Of a stretch of DNA of 64,000 nucleotides, positions 18,087-29,945 are shown in pieces. The first letter of the stretch is position 1. Each line of letters opens with the position of its first letter. The translations under genes were made by a program, and so were the position numbers. The stretch is from Caenorhabditis remanei (taxonomy: Eukaryota > Nematoda > Chromadorea > Rhabditida > Rhabditidae): assembly GCF_010183535.1 (NCBI RefSeq), contig NC_071328.1, positions 5,022,001-5,086,000 on the forward strand. The letters run 5' to 3'. The notes under the pieces are model-generated. The model was not told the DNA's origin and searched no databases. It worked only from the letters and a program-made list of their open reading frames with translations.

Positions 18087-19227
18087 ATGGATGCCGTTCA
18101 AGTTTCGAAACCGCTTCGTATTTTAAAACTTCCTTACGTTGCACTGAGAAATATAATAATGAATTTGGATCAACTGGAAGTGTAAGTTCATTCTTTTTTT
18201 CTAATTTGAAGGTTTTTGTTCAGACTCGATTTCTCGTTCATTTCGAAAAAATGTCGATCGATCATCAAATCTACAAAGTTTGCGAACTTCACTGTTAAAC
18301 TCAATATGCAAACAGCTCAATGTCCTTTCGCTTTCATTCGAGAAAGGAAGACAATATGCGAATTCTCTACGGAAATCTTGAAAACCCGAAATAGATACAT
18401 GAACGGAGGAAGAATTGCCTTGAGTCAATATTCAAATGATGGAGAAGGGATTTGCATTGAGTGTGCTAAAATATGGGGAGATTATATATGTGATATATTC
18501 CGAATTGATATTGATACTCTTGATTTGGAACCAAATCAATCTGTAGAGAAAATGATATCGATCGCAGAGTGGCTGAACAAACGTCAGTCTAGTTTGAGGT
18601 GCTGTTACTTTTATGGAACTGAAACCAATAGTGATAGTCTTGATCGCTTTTTCGAAACAGCTGATTTTTCGATACAAAAGTTGGTTCTCCTACTGAATCA
18701 GACTTATAAAATAAGCCCTTTGAGTCCCAAGATTTTGAATGTTAATTGTTTGTGGGCGAGCAGTAAAAACTGGCGGCATCTTATTGATTGGATTACTGTA
18801 GAACATATACTGGCTTCCAACTGTGTGACTTTATGGATAGAAGCGAGCTCATTTCATGAAAATGATCTAAACCGATTCATAAAAGGATGGTTGAATGGAA
18901 ACAACCCAACCATGGAGTTTTTCCATGTGATCGTTAAACGACTTGATCCTGATCTTCTCTTCGACGGAATTAGATATGAAGAGAAGGATAATTCTCTGAT
19001 AAGAAACTACGATTGGTGAGTTTTATTATATTGATCTCAAATCATTTCTATTCGTATTTATATTTTTCAGTAAAGCCGTTGGTGTTCAATACGAATTCAA
19101 AGGAGGATTTGACATACGCCGGAGTGATGGCAGAGTTGCGACACTTCAGCAAAAAACTCATCTACAAAATCCATGTCAAATCTATCATTTTGCGATGATT
19201 GTCTGGCCTAATGTTATATCTATGTAA
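18087..19227 (+). CDS. Nematode F-box protein with C-terminal FBA-type domain
   Basis: Exons 18087-18181, 18224-19015 and 19071-19227 (TAA) give 347 residues in one frame. Residues about 11-50 match the nematode F-box (ILKLPYVALRNIIMNLDQLE, then DFSFISKKCR), which binds SKP1-type adaptors of an SCF ubiquitin ligase. The C-terminal part (DLNRFIKGWLNG, NPTMEFFHVIVKR) is typical of the F-box-associated domain, presumed to select substrates. These families expand quickly in Caenorhabditis and the target cannot be inferred. Introns have GTAAG/GTGAG and TTTCAG-type borders. Cys-rich residues in the middle (ICIECAKIW) are not a clear zinc site. Confidence 0.8.
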
Positions 19228-19269
19228 AAACTGTAAATATACTATACAGTACTGCTCATGAGGTTAACA

Positions 19270-19660
19270 ACTCTGGCAGTTTCCAGTAGAAAATGATCAA
19301 CATTGACAGTGTAATTCGGTGTTACCTGCTAGTTCGAGGAATTTTATTTTGTATGGGCTGAACAGAGCAAAAATAGTTCATCATTTTTGTGGTTGCCCAT
19401 TTTTTTGTAGGAATACTACTTTGAAAGTTATAGGTCATCAAAGCCATTACTCCCAGAAACCGACTTATTTCAGTGCAAATTAGCGGCACTTTGGAGCTTT
19501 TCACTTTGACAATCTGTAACTTTAAAGATAGGTTTCCTACAAAAAATTATCATTTAAAAAAATGATGTGCTATTTTTATTCTGTTCAACCCATACAAAAT
19601 TGAGTTTATCGGACAATCAAGTGACACCGAAATACACTATCAAACTTAGTCATTTTCCAC
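19270..19660. repeat. Inverted repeat of about 390 bases
   Basis: The left end (CAGTTTCCAGTAGAAAATGA) is mirrored by the right end (TCATTTTCCACTG), and the inner parts mirror too (TTTTGTATGGGCTGAACAGA versus TCTGTTCAACCCATACAAAA). No gene. Confidence 0.65.
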
Positions 19661-20340
19661 TGAAAAAGAAACAAAATGTATATCGCTTGTAATAACTTTC
19701 TGATAATCCAATAAATTTTATGTTATATCATTCTTCACAAAAGAGTAGTTTCTTGAACTCCGCCTGTGAAGCTTTTCTTAAAATTTGATTAAAACTTTGA
19801 GGCGTCTGATATTTTATGAAAATTCTGACTCGATGTACTCTATGATATCTTTGTTGATGTACGCTATGGTCATAACTTCTCGATGTACCTTCTGATTTAA
19901 ATGTGCCTTATGATCACGATGTATATTTTTCAGTGTATCCTCGGATTATAGACCTGGACTATTTGAAAGAAGCGTATAGATCAATGAAAAATTTTAGTAA
20001 AAAAATATATTTAAGTGAAATTCATGCTTTCGCCATCTCGAATTCCTTTAAAAACTGATTCAATACATTTTGTGATCTAATCAATTCGAAGACCTCCTTC
20101 CAAGCTTTCATTCAGTTTCAAGTCCCGATTCATCTCCACTGGCCTAGACAATCAGTGTTGATTTCAGTTTCAGTTTCAGTTAAACAACACATAAATTTCA
20201 AATTATAATTTCTTTATTTTCATTATTATTATTAGTTACCAGTTAGGCTGGTTACAAAAAATTATTGGCATTATTAAACGAGTAAGAGACAATTCGATAT
20301 CCAGACAAACTGCAGTTGCTGGTTCTTTCCTGCTGAGTTC
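19661..20340. other. Intergenic, no feature seen
   Basis: AT-rich sequence between the convergent F-box and lectin genes. There is no ORF with coding character and no recognisable RNA gene. Confidence 0.4.
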
Positions 20341-22519
20341 TCATCCTTGTTTCACATTCTTAATGTCCATCTTCTTCACCGACAGTTTTGGATATTTGCC
20401 ACAAATGTACATCATATGAGAGAAGTACTCGTCATTACTATAACTGAAATCACAAAAATGTTTTCGAGTCACAATCAAATTGCTTACTGTGTGTGGAAGG
20501 CAACAACATCAGAACGGAATGAAATCGAATCTTCACCGCAATCATCTCTCCAATCATAACCTATATGATTGAAATAGTTCAAAAAGTGCGTATTTCTTGA
20601 AACTCCTGAATCCCAACTGGCTTTATATATAGGATCTGTACAGTCTTCTTTGCAGGGAACAGTTCCTCCAAGCCAGAAGTGATCGCCATATCCTGGTTTA
20701 CCTTGACCAACTGGAAACATTTCCAAACAGGAATAAATAAAATGGTCTGAGATACACTCACATTCCTTTTGCACATACTTAAACTCCTCCTCATTCTCAA
20801 ATCCAGTCAATGCAGCGTTCATATTCAAGCAGGCCCTTTTAGCTTCAGATAATGTCACCTGCTTTTCTGTGTAGATCTATAAATATGAGGAATCATTTTA
20901 GATTTCAGTTTTATTTTTCTGTGTGAGACTTACGTAATGACAGAATTTTGTTGTCTTCGATCGATATGCAGTGATCCAACCTGGCTCACAATCATCGTAT
21001 TCATAAGAGAAGGAATCTGAAACATAATAAAATTTTGTCTCATTTTCAATTTCAAACTTACGAAGAGAACAAAGAGCAGGTGCTCGCATAGCAGCCATTG
21101 ATGGTAGACGTGCTTTTCTAAATAAAAATTTGAAATAAATGAAAAGAAAGGTTTGAAACTAACGGATGGAAACTGAAACTGAAAGCTTTACAGAAGGCAT
21201 TACTGGTTTGGTGAACAGTGGAGTAGACAGACAGCAAGGTGTCTGTGGCGAAGTCCCAATCTTTGTAAGTCGTTTTCTCGCAGCCACTGAAATATAAATC
21301 TAGTTATTTTGCTGAGAAGTAAGCGAACTTACTCATTCTTATAGGCACTTGTTAGATGGAAACGATGATCCGTCAATTGACTTTTAACTGTATCAAACTC
21401 TTCTTGAATGGAAGCCATTGGATGACTGTCAACACTAAGAATGTTTCCAATCGCTTGACATCTCTCACGGATATTTTTGGTATCGAATGTTTCAGCTAGC
21501 TTTCCTTTCCGATTTTCTCTCAGGTCAGTTTGTTCGATTCTGTATTAATCTTATTTTTATTGAAAAACTGTACTGAATTCGCGGAGTATCGCCTTTCAAC
21601 CATAGTTTTCGTGTGAGCAACGATACTCAGTAAGTGTCACGATCTAAGAATAACTAAGAATAACTTACGTCATGTAACTAGAAGTAGCAAAACTCGCACC
21701 ATTCGTCGTCACGTGAATCGGATAAACCTCACTGTATAACTCAGCCATCAAATACATTTCAGCCATCGTCATTGGTGGAGAGTACTCACAAATAACCTCA
21801 CGTTTCAACTCGGGCTTTATCATTAAAACAACGCCCTTTCTTGAATCATACTTGTATGCACCGTTCATGATCAGAATAGGTTTCAATCCTTTTCCTGCAT
21901 GCAACTCTTCCATTTCAGGTGCGCTAACCCATGCATCATTGAAAATTAAATCTCCAATATAGGTTGAAAGGTGGCCATCGTAGTATTCAGCAATTCTAGT
22001 CTTAAATTCTGGTTTATGTTGAAGACAGTAATCCTCAGCTTCAGTGTAATTCTTTGCAGCGGCAAAAACTTTGTAGCACTTGTTTCTCATTTGAAACCAT
22101 CCAATCTCGCATTTCAAGTTGATTTCTAAAGTTTTATTGTTTCCTTTGTTCAACAAATCAATTAGATACTTACGGAAAGTGCAGAAAGTTCCTCCTTTAG
22201 GATTGACAGAGGCTTTAATAATGTGATACGGGATTCTGCTAGTACAGAAGTCCATTGCATGCGACTGGAATTTGAAATTAACTTGTGATCTGAAAGTTGT
22301 TCAACTCACATCGTCTTTCACCCAAGTCGAGGAACTCGCTTCACATTTGTATCCCTTTTGAACATTGTTGACATCGACAGGCTTGATCGTTCCTTGAAAG
22401 ACGTAACAATATTGGAGCGCACTGTGGTCAATGTCTTCTTTTTCATAGAGAGGATAGTAGGCAGAAAAACCTTCTTTTTCAGCGGAACAAACCGACAGAA
22501 GACAGAAAAGGACGATTAT
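20341..22519 (-). CDS. Secreted protein with two C-type lectin-like domains
   Basis: Exons (minus): 22519-22310, 22264-22174, 22125-21669, 21539-21333, 21286-21164, 21117-21062, 21016-20934, 20876-20488 and 20443-20341 (TGA), in consistent phase, about 573 residues. The first exon starts IIVLFCLLSVCSA, a signal-peptide core lacking only its Met. The initiator must come from a small upstream exon ending in ATG, for which two weak donors exist between 22530 and 22700. One CTLD begins at CEIGWFQMRNKCYK. A second begins at CEPGWITAYRSKTTKFCHY and continues with LSEAKRACLNMNAALTGFEN, then an HFWLGG block, and YICGKYPKL. There is no EPN or QPD sugar motif, so binding may not be to carbohydrate. Such clec genes are often immune-induced in worms. 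Confidence 0.8.
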
Positions 22520-23708
22520 CTGGAAATAATGAAGAAATGTGAGTGCAGTTTTTTATTATGTTCCGTAGTAGCATTATCATTTCAGGATCTGGATTTTCAC
22601 GCCTATCTGAGACCTCTAGATAAGAGCACCATTCCTAATAATGCCGTCATGGAACCACCCCTAATCAGAACCATCCGAATCAGAACTGGTGCCGAACAAA
22701 ACGTTGGTGAAACGTTGAATTGATTTGACGGTAAGGATTTGCAATGATCCTCATTCAGGGCCAGTTCCGATTCGAACAAGCAGAGGCAACACTATCCCGC
22801 AACTGAAATTTCCTTACTTTCATCATCCTTATCTCAATTGCTCGCTTTCCACGATTCTTTTGTTGAGATGTTTGATTGAAGTTGATAGGCAGGAGGCGGT
22901 TGCTCATACTGACTGATTTTACCTCAGGTTTCGCTTCTTTTGTACTGTCTGATTTGCCACGTAAACGAGGTTAGCGGGTTTCGAGGTTTTGGGTGTAGGT
23001 TACGTGTTTTTTTTTCATTTTCACCCACTGTGAATATAAAAAAGAATGTGGAAAGTTGAATTTAGTTCACGTTGCCAAAAAAATTAATCTTGGAAAAAAA
23101 AAATTTCACAGTAAGAAGTGAATATTGATTGTACATATCTTACAAGGAAAGTCCGTGGGCTGTCCACTTTCAAACGAGTCAAGAGTTTGACACCTGATAC
23201 TTTCGAGCCGGTAGATTCCAAATATGAAATAAAAGTTTGCTAGATCCTTCTGTCAACCGAGTTATGAGCCGTCAAACTTCTCCTATTGTTAAGCTTTTTT
23301 TGCTTGACACGCGGTCTGCCGGAATGTCTAACCAAACACATCCCCTAGTTTTTCTACGATCGCTGTTGTAAGGGTTATAACCCGCTTGACGACTCATAAC
23401 TCGGCTCACACAAAGATTTAGCGGAATTTTATTTCAGATTCGGGATCTACTGACTTGAAAGCCAAATTCTTGACTAGTTTACTAGTTGAAAGCAAAATTC
23501 TTGACTAGTTTGACTTCCGTTATTAAACGGTGCTTCAGCAAACATGTACAAGGAAGATCTGGCGCACCTTCTGCGCGAATAAAAGGAATTGTCTCGGTTT
23601 TTCATACTGTGCTCTACCGGAAGGAAGAAGGAGGCAAAAGTTAACTTTGATAGAGCGAAGTTGAAAGAACTGTGCAGCCATTTCAACTAAAAAGAACCCA
23701 TAAAATCT
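22520..23708. other. Intergenic with an inverted repeat
   Basis: No supported gene. ORFs at 22358-22916 are antisense or random. 22660-22720 (ATCAGAACTGGTGCCGAACA) resembles 47640-47700. The inverted repeat 23165-23465 is listed separately. 23560-23700 holds a degraded GCGCTC-type palindrome. Confidence 0.4.
23165..23465. repeat. Inverted repeat with CGAGTTATGAGCCGTCAA arms
   Basis: CAACCGAGTTATGAGCCGTC on the left is mirrored by GACGACTCATAACTCGGCTC on the right, around a GC-richer centre. It is MITE-sized. Confidence 0.6.
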
Positions 23709-24624
23709 TTATTTCTCATTCCGCAAGAAAGCCAAATAACTATCAATAAAAGTGTCCACATTTACAGTTTTATGTCTGAAATGCTCTCCATCAATTATAC
23801 AATCTCCGCATAGTGCTTGACTCCGAATCTTCTCACAAATCGCTTTCGCTTCACTCTCAGATACTTCTTCCACTTCCAAATGTTTTGGAGCAGCACCTGA
23901 ATTCAAACAACAGTCACGACAGATGCGGAGTCTCTTGGCTGGTTGGTGGCATTCACTGCATTGTTTCATTTCTACATCGCTTTTCTGAAAATAGTGAACA
24001 ATAGGAAACATCATGGGTTACGGTATTGCTGATCGTTAGTCAGAAGAGTTTCGGCGGCTGGGATTCCTAGTACCCCGTTTTCCTCATTTCCTTATATCTT
24101 CTACGATTAGCAATCCTCCCTATCCCACTTCAATTCTCTTTTACACTTTTTTCAAAGTGTCTGCTTCTCTTCTCTTTTTCCCTTTTTGCTTTTCAAATGC
24201 TCATAACTTCTTAGCCTTTCACCCTTTTGAAAAATAACCAACTAACAAAATGTAGGACATTTATTTTTCTACATTTTACTAGTGGACTATTTCCTTGTAC
24301 CTTCCTTATTTTTTGAAATAAACGCGATTTAAAACTACTCACCTCTTCATTTTTTCCAAACACAAAATTCGAGAACTGTATCAAATCCCACAATTGCTTA
24401 TTCACATGTTTCACAGCAAAAGCTTCTTTTCGATTACAATGCGGACATCTTGATGACATCATTGATAGACGACATCTATCGCATATCGTATGTCCACAGG
24501 TACCAATGCAAGGCACTTGATCTTTTGAATCTGAAAATGAAGTCGATTGTCAGAAGGAGCGCACTTGCAGACACTTACCGTAATCATCGTAACAAATACC
24601 ACAGTCAACAACCATCTTGCTCAT
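23709..24624 (-). CDS. RING finger protein with a second Cys-rich (B-box-like) motif
   Basis: Exons 24624-24579 (ATG), 24530-24343 and 23984-23709 (TAA) give 169 residues. Residues about 8-50 form a RING: CGIC, then CGHTICDRC, then CPHC, the expected C-x2-C, C-x-H-x2-C-x2-C, C-x2-C pattern, implying E3 ubiquitin ligase activity. The last exon has CSECHQPAKRLRICRDCC and, further on, CGDC...GEHFRH, which resembles a degenerate B-box. RING plus B-box, without a coiled coil or other C-terminal module, is a short TRIM-like layout. The 358-base second intron contains a copy of the hum-7 3' repeat. Substrate unknown. Confidence 0.78.
24010..24165. repeat. Copy of the hum-7 3'-flank repeat (partial)
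   Basis: CATCATGGGTTACGGTATTG, then TACGATTAGCAATCC, matches 25850-26000 and 29820-29940. It lies in the second intron of the RING gene. Confidence 0.65.
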
Positions 24625-25564
24625 AGAAATGTATGTCTAGACAGACAACTAGACTGCAAACATTTCTGGTTTATATCACAAAACAAGAGTGAGGAAGAGG
24701 GGAGTCTGAGGAATGTCTTTTTCTATAAAACATCGTAACTATGAGGAATAAATAAGAGAGAGGGTTTGAGGGTCTGACAGGTTCCCGCCCATTTCAATTC
24801 GTAGTCTTTCGTGGAAAATATTTAACTGATAACGAGGAACTTTTGACAGGTTGTTTGACAGTCGATTCCGAATTAGAAAAAATGATTTCGATAAAAAAGT
24901 ATCTGAGGAATCTCGAATCGTAGACGGAGCTCGGTGACTGCTTACGATACTCTCGAGTCATTTTTCCAGATAAATTTTCTGAAACTTTTACCGTTGAAGA
25001 TGTATCAACAGCCTGATCAAATTGGGAGCTAATTTGTAGCTGACAACTTTATGCAATTTATCTCTCTGAAGAGATTTCCGGTGAAGAATGCATAGCCTGA
25101 AGTTAACCCTGAATGTTCATCTATATAGTAAAAATTTTGTGTACGAGAGCTCCCTGGAGAGATAGATTATTGCTTACGGTATCTGTCGTCCAATCGATTA
25201 AAATGTGTTTATACATAGAAATACCAAATCAGAGGCTTGGTTTTCGTAACTGCCAATTTTTTGCATTAGCCCTCTCTGAAAAGTAAAGATCAGCAAAGTA
25301 ATTTTCCACACGAATCACCGTACATCAGTGGAAACTGTGAAAAAAGTAGATCATACTTTCCACAGAGGTATCGTACCAAGAAAATACTGTAAAGCTTCCA
25401 AGAACAAATGCATTTCTTCGTCCATTCTATCACTCTACCTAACTATCAACTTTGAAGCTGCAGATTTTCGGTCGATCATACCACGAGGATGTTTCCACAA
25501 CAGCGCTCCATCGAAATCTTTTCAGTTTCGGTAGGGCGCGTAACAACCGTATCGTGCTAATACA
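24625..25564. other. Intergenic, no gene seen
   Basis: AT-rich with scattered CCTGGAGAGATAG and CTCTCTGAAGAGAT words related to the TTGACAACTTT repeats. 25495-25560 has a half-palindrome of the GCGCTCCACCGAAA family. Confidence 0.4.
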
Positions 25565-26010
25565 TGGCCAATATATGTAGTGAGTCAAACCGACAAATCT
25601 AGGCACCGTGAAACCGTTTCAAAACGTTTTTTTCCAACATGATTCATGATCCGTGGCACGGTGCAAACTCCATTCAACACATTTTTCAGTTTCACAACTC
25701 TATCACAAACTTCTCTGATTAACATATTGATCAATTTTTGAGTTTCTGACTCATTTGAACTACAAAACATAAAATGAGTACGATGATGAAAAATAGGAAA
25801 ATAGGAAATATGAATAAACATGATTATTTCTGGAAAATAAAGGAAAACATCATGGGTTACGGTATTGTTGATCGTAGGCCAGAAGAGTTCAGACGACAGG
25901 GATTCCTAGTCTCCCGTCTTCCTCATTTCCTCATAAATTTTACGATTAGCAATCCTCCCCATTCCACTTCAATTCTCTTTCACAATTTTCTAAGACCGCT
26001 CGGTCAGTTT
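25565..26010. repeat. Copy of the hum-7 3'-flank repeat (near full length)
   Basis: It starts GTAGTGAGTCAAACCGACAA and ends around TCACAATTTTCTAAGACCGC, collinear with 29440-29945. It shares AATAAACATGATTATTTCTG and CATCATGGGTTACGGTATTG. ORFs read through it are not genes. Confidence 0.65.
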
Positions 26011-26216
26011 AAATTTAATAAATTTAGTCGAGTTCGTTCGATCTGAAATTGTTTAAACTATTAGAAGAGAACATGATATACTAGAATTTTAATCAATTTC
26101 AGAAATTTATTTTTTTTAAACCAAACAACTACATGAAAGGCAATAAAACATAACGATAATCAGGTAAAATAAGTAAAACGGAGATTAACTCAATATTTGA
26201 AAGAGTTGCAAGAATA

Positions 26217-28311
26217 TCATGAGTACCACAAGTGACTTTTTGTATTCCGGATGATCTCGATTTCTTTATTTTCTTCTTCCCGGACCATCCCAATAGACTC
26301 CAGCAACTGAAAAACATGTTTCATTTTATTTTTACTCCACATTTTTCAGCTTACTTGTCTCATGGTCCAACGCTCACTTTCCTTGATTTTCAGGAGCCCA
26401 TTAATGACTGCATCGAGATCCGGATTGAAGGTGACCTTCTTGTCAAGCTTCCACCTGTCCGTCGACTTATTGTTCAAGTCCGGAACGCCGGATTTCCAGT
26501 TAGAAGCTCCACGAGGACAGCCCCAATCCCCAGCTGTCCACAAGACATGTGTGAGTTTGGTTCAACACCACTTCCGGAGCCATGAAGCCATGGGTCCCGC
26601 ATAGGGTCCAATCTCTGAAAAAAGGTCAATCGTACAGATTTCATAATTCAATTTCCCAAACACACGGAATTCAGAATACTTCAAACTAGAATTTAGTAAC
26701 CCGAATTCTAAAAGTCTTCTGTTTTAGAATTCAAAACTCAGAACTCGAAGACCAAAAATTCAAAGCTTGAAATTCGGGATTTAGATTTCAAAACCCCAGA
26801 ATCTAGAATCCCAAAATCCCAGAATTCAGAAAGCCAGAACTCAGAATTCTTAATTCGATGTTAACATATCATTAGAATAACAGAGAATTTCAAACCCAGA
26901 ATTGGGAACTCAGAATTCAGAATCCAGAGTTTCAAAATCTAGAATTTAACATTCAGAATCCTAGAATTCGTAAACCTATGATCAGAAGAGATAACTTACT
27001 CTTCAAATGTCGAGACCCCGAAGTCCCCCAGCTTGATCGCCTCGTCGCTTCCGAGGAGTATGTTCTCCGGTTTTACATCTCGGTGGATCATTCCTTTCCG
27101 GGGGCAATACTGTAGCCCGGTTCCCATACTCTTCATGATCTTTGCAGAGTCGTATCTCTCCAATTTTCCATTCTGTTCCAATACGTCTGCTACACTCACT
27201 TCCATCTTCTCGACATTCTCATGAAAAATCCTTGTGGCGTTAAGAAGCTCACGATTGATCACGTATTGATCGGTGTACTTCTTGGATCTCGGAAATGTCT
27301 GAAAGTGGTGACTTGAATTATAATAACTTTGAAAAGCTTGACTCACCTTGCTACAAACATCCCATTCTTTTTCGATGTGAACTCTGCCACCGTTCCGAAT
27401 CCTCCTCTGGCCAGATCTCGAACGAAGCAATAATCATCGATTCTTGAAGTTGGAGTTTCAACAGTTGACTCTTTTGATTTTTCAGAATCTTCCATTTTGG
27501 CTTTCAAGAATTTTTCCTTTTGTCGTTTGACCTCCTTCAATGCCCCTGAAGTCCTTTGTCGGATTTGTCATGCTTCTTTCTGTGCTGGTTCTCTTTGTAT
27601 AGTTTGCGAGCGGCATCCTTCATGCTCGGTGCTCTGAAAAATTATTCTTACTCCAACTTCTTTCGTTAAAATAAAACTCCCAGTAAAAGCAAATTAATAA
27701 GAAAAAAAAGAGTGTCCACGAAAAACTGCAGTTTTCAAAAACTGGTTTTTTTCGAAACGATTGCATTTATCTAATTCCAATTTCCTCCCCATTAAAAATT
27801 CTTCTACTCATCAATTCTTGAACGCCTCGAGCATCAATTTGAAAACTGAATATCCGGTTTTTCGAGGACGCTCTTTCTATCTCTATGCCCCGCTTTTCGT
27901 GGGACTATTTTCGATATCTTAGCTTCTCGACAAGAAATGAAATAATGCTTACCTTGTGTCACCAAATTGAATCCAGACGTTTCCGTCTTGATCGGCAGAC
28001 GCATACAAATCTCTACGGTATTTTGAGAAGTGAGTTGTAGGGGACTGATGAGCTTGGTATGATATAACATATTTTCCTTTCGGATTATTGTACGCATTCA
28101 CACCATACACCTCCACACTCGACGATTTCAGCTTGTTGATGACCAGGAAAATATCTTCTGATTCGTTCCCTTCAAGTACTCCACACAATGCGTGAGTCCC
28201 CGTGGAGCTCCAAGCGATTCGGAAGTCGTTGTCGAACAGAGCAGCAATATTCTCTGCTCCACAAAATGTGAGACTTTTCAAAGGTTGGTTGAACGAGACT
28301 TTGGCTGACAT
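26217..28311 (-). pseudogene. Aurora-like protein kinase, frameshifted
   Basis: Likely exons (minus): 28311-27953, 27633-27347, 27298-27000, 26614-26355 and 26306-26217 (TGA). Kinase landmarks appear in order: Gly loop ARGGFGTV, catalytic IHRDVKPEN, DFG in LGDFGVSTFEE, then WTLCGT with APE, then DSWGLGAVLVELLTGNPAF and a C-lobe end LLKIKESERW. The order and WTLCGT-APE spacing suggest the Aurora/PLK group. The frame breaks three times: near 27545 (one base missing before ALKEVKRQK), at the 27347/27298 junction, and after GNPAF near 26465. The segment around the alpha-C helix is poorly conserved. The first exon encodes about 120 unrelated residues joined in phase. Sequencing error is the alternative to decay. 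Confidence 0.6.
26655..26975. repeat. Degenerate CAGAATTC simple repeat in a kinase intron
   Basis: Imperfect AATCCAGAATTCAGAA words over about 320 bases, the reverse complement of the type at 1761-2075. It fills the intron between the DFG and APE exons. Confidence 0.55.
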
Positions 28312-28431
28312 TGCTGAAAGAAGAAGAATTAAATAATAAGACTTCCCGTCTGAGCGACAACATGGACTATCCCCTATCCTTCGGAGGACTCCCTTCTTCT
28401 CACCACTCGCTACTACTCTATGAACGCGCGT

Positions 28432-28885
28432 AGCTGTGCGGAAGTAAAATTTTTGAAAAAGAAAGTCGGAAGTCGGAATAAATTTTTGAAAAAGGAACTC
28501 AGAATAAAGTTAAGTTGGAAAAAAGGAAGTCGAAAGTGAAAGTTTCAAAACGGAAGCCGGAAGTTGCGTTCTGGAAGCGGATGTCGAAAGTTAATTTTGA
28601 AAATGACAAATTTGCAGAAAATGTTTTCTAGCCATTACTGAAAACAAATTTTGGAGTTGTTTTCATACAAAATTTCATCAAAAAACCACCGAAAGTCCGC
28701 AATTTCCGTCGAGAAATTTCTGGAAAAAATTCTGAACATTTTAGACGGAAGTCGGAAGAAAATTTCTAAGAAGGAAGTGGTAAGGCGGAAGTCGGATAAG
28801 AATTTTCGAAACGGAAGTAGAAAGAAGGAAGTCCGATTTGTTATTCGGAAAAATTTTCCAAAAAAAAGTCGGAATACCTAAATTT
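28432..28885 (+). repeat. GGAAGTCGGAAG element, copy B
   Basis: It begins TAGCTGTGCGGAAGTAAAAT. The core AATTTTGAAAATGACAAATT, then TTTTCATACAAAATTTCATC, is shared with copies A and C. The ends are GGAAG-rich. Confidence 0.65.
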
Positions 28886-29439
28886 TTGAGGTACTGTTAA
28901 TTCAAAGGCGCAGATGTGTTGCAGCAAGGGGCTCGAAACAAAATTCGTTTCATTTTATAATTTTTTTCTTTTTAACTGCAAAATCTCACAGCTATTGGCT
29001 AATAATTCTTACCTTTTGAATGTGAGAATTGACAACACAATGAACCAGGAATTCAAATGAGTGAAGAGAATGAAAGTTACTCGTGTCACTTTGATTTTTT
29101 TACCCCCGTGACCCTTCCACGTATCTTCTTGTTTTCTTCTAACAAAATACCAAAAAATCAGTAAAGGTCGACAAAGCGTCGGGTTTTCTTTCCTCGCGTC
29201 GGGCGGAGTTTTTCCTCGCCCGCATGGTTAAGGTCGGTGCGTCGCCGCATCCGATCTGGCAAGTTAGGCAACGTTGACTACAGTTAGTTGGTTCGAACTC
29301 ATGTGGGGACATGACAATTTTTTTCTTTCCCCATCATCAGGTTTTTAATTGTAAAAATTGAAAAATGACATGACTGAAATAGTTATTCATATAACTAGAT
29401 GTAAATCAACGAGCTCTTTCTGATGATGAAATATTGACC
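28886..29439. other. Intergenic, no gene seen
   Basis: A short GC-rich stretch at 29160-29280 (GGTCGACAAAGCGTCGGGTT, GCGTCGGGCGGAG) stands out from the AT-rich surroundings, but no RNA or protein gene is recognised. Confidence 0.35.
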
Positions 29440-29945
29440 GTCGCATAAGTGAGTCAAACCGACAAATCTAGACACCGTGAAAAAGTCTCGAAGTGTTTTT
29501 TTTCCAAACCTGACATAGGGAAGTGTTACAACTCAAAAAATTTTACTGATTCATACGTTTAAACTTTTCAAATGGACAGTTTCTTCATTTCTCGAGTTCT
29601 GACTCATTTGAACTACATTTTGAACAACTATTTCAAAACCAGTAAAATTAGAAATTTATTGAGCAATTGAAGAAAGTGAGTAAGGGTGATTAAAATATTT
29701 TAAGCATATGGGGAAATGGAATGGAATGAAATGAAAACATAAAATGAGCACAATGATGAAAAATTGGAAAAAAAGAGATAGGAATAAACATGATTATTTC
29801 TGGAAAATAAAGGAAAAGATCATGGGTTACGGTATTGCTGATTGTAGGGCAAAAGAGTTTAGGCAGCTGGGTGACCTAGGCCCCCGTCTTCCTCATATCT
29901 TTTACGATTAGCAATCCCCCTTTCACAATTTTCTCAAACCGGTGA
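29440..29945. repeat. hum-7 3'-flank repeat (reference copy)
   Basis: This segment lies directly after the hum-7 stop on the minus strand and so holds its 3' UTR. A minus-strand AATAAA is near 29652. Two other copies occur at 25565-26010 and 24010-24165. Confidence 0.6.

Noticed and set aside
22358..22916. Two adjacent plus-strand ORFs
   Set aside because: First part is antisense to the lectin signal-peptide exon; the rest has repeat-like words and no splice support.
25774..26046. 90-aa ORF beginning MSTMMKNRKIG
   Set aside because: Lies in the duplicated hum-7 3' repeat; the frame is broken in the other copies.
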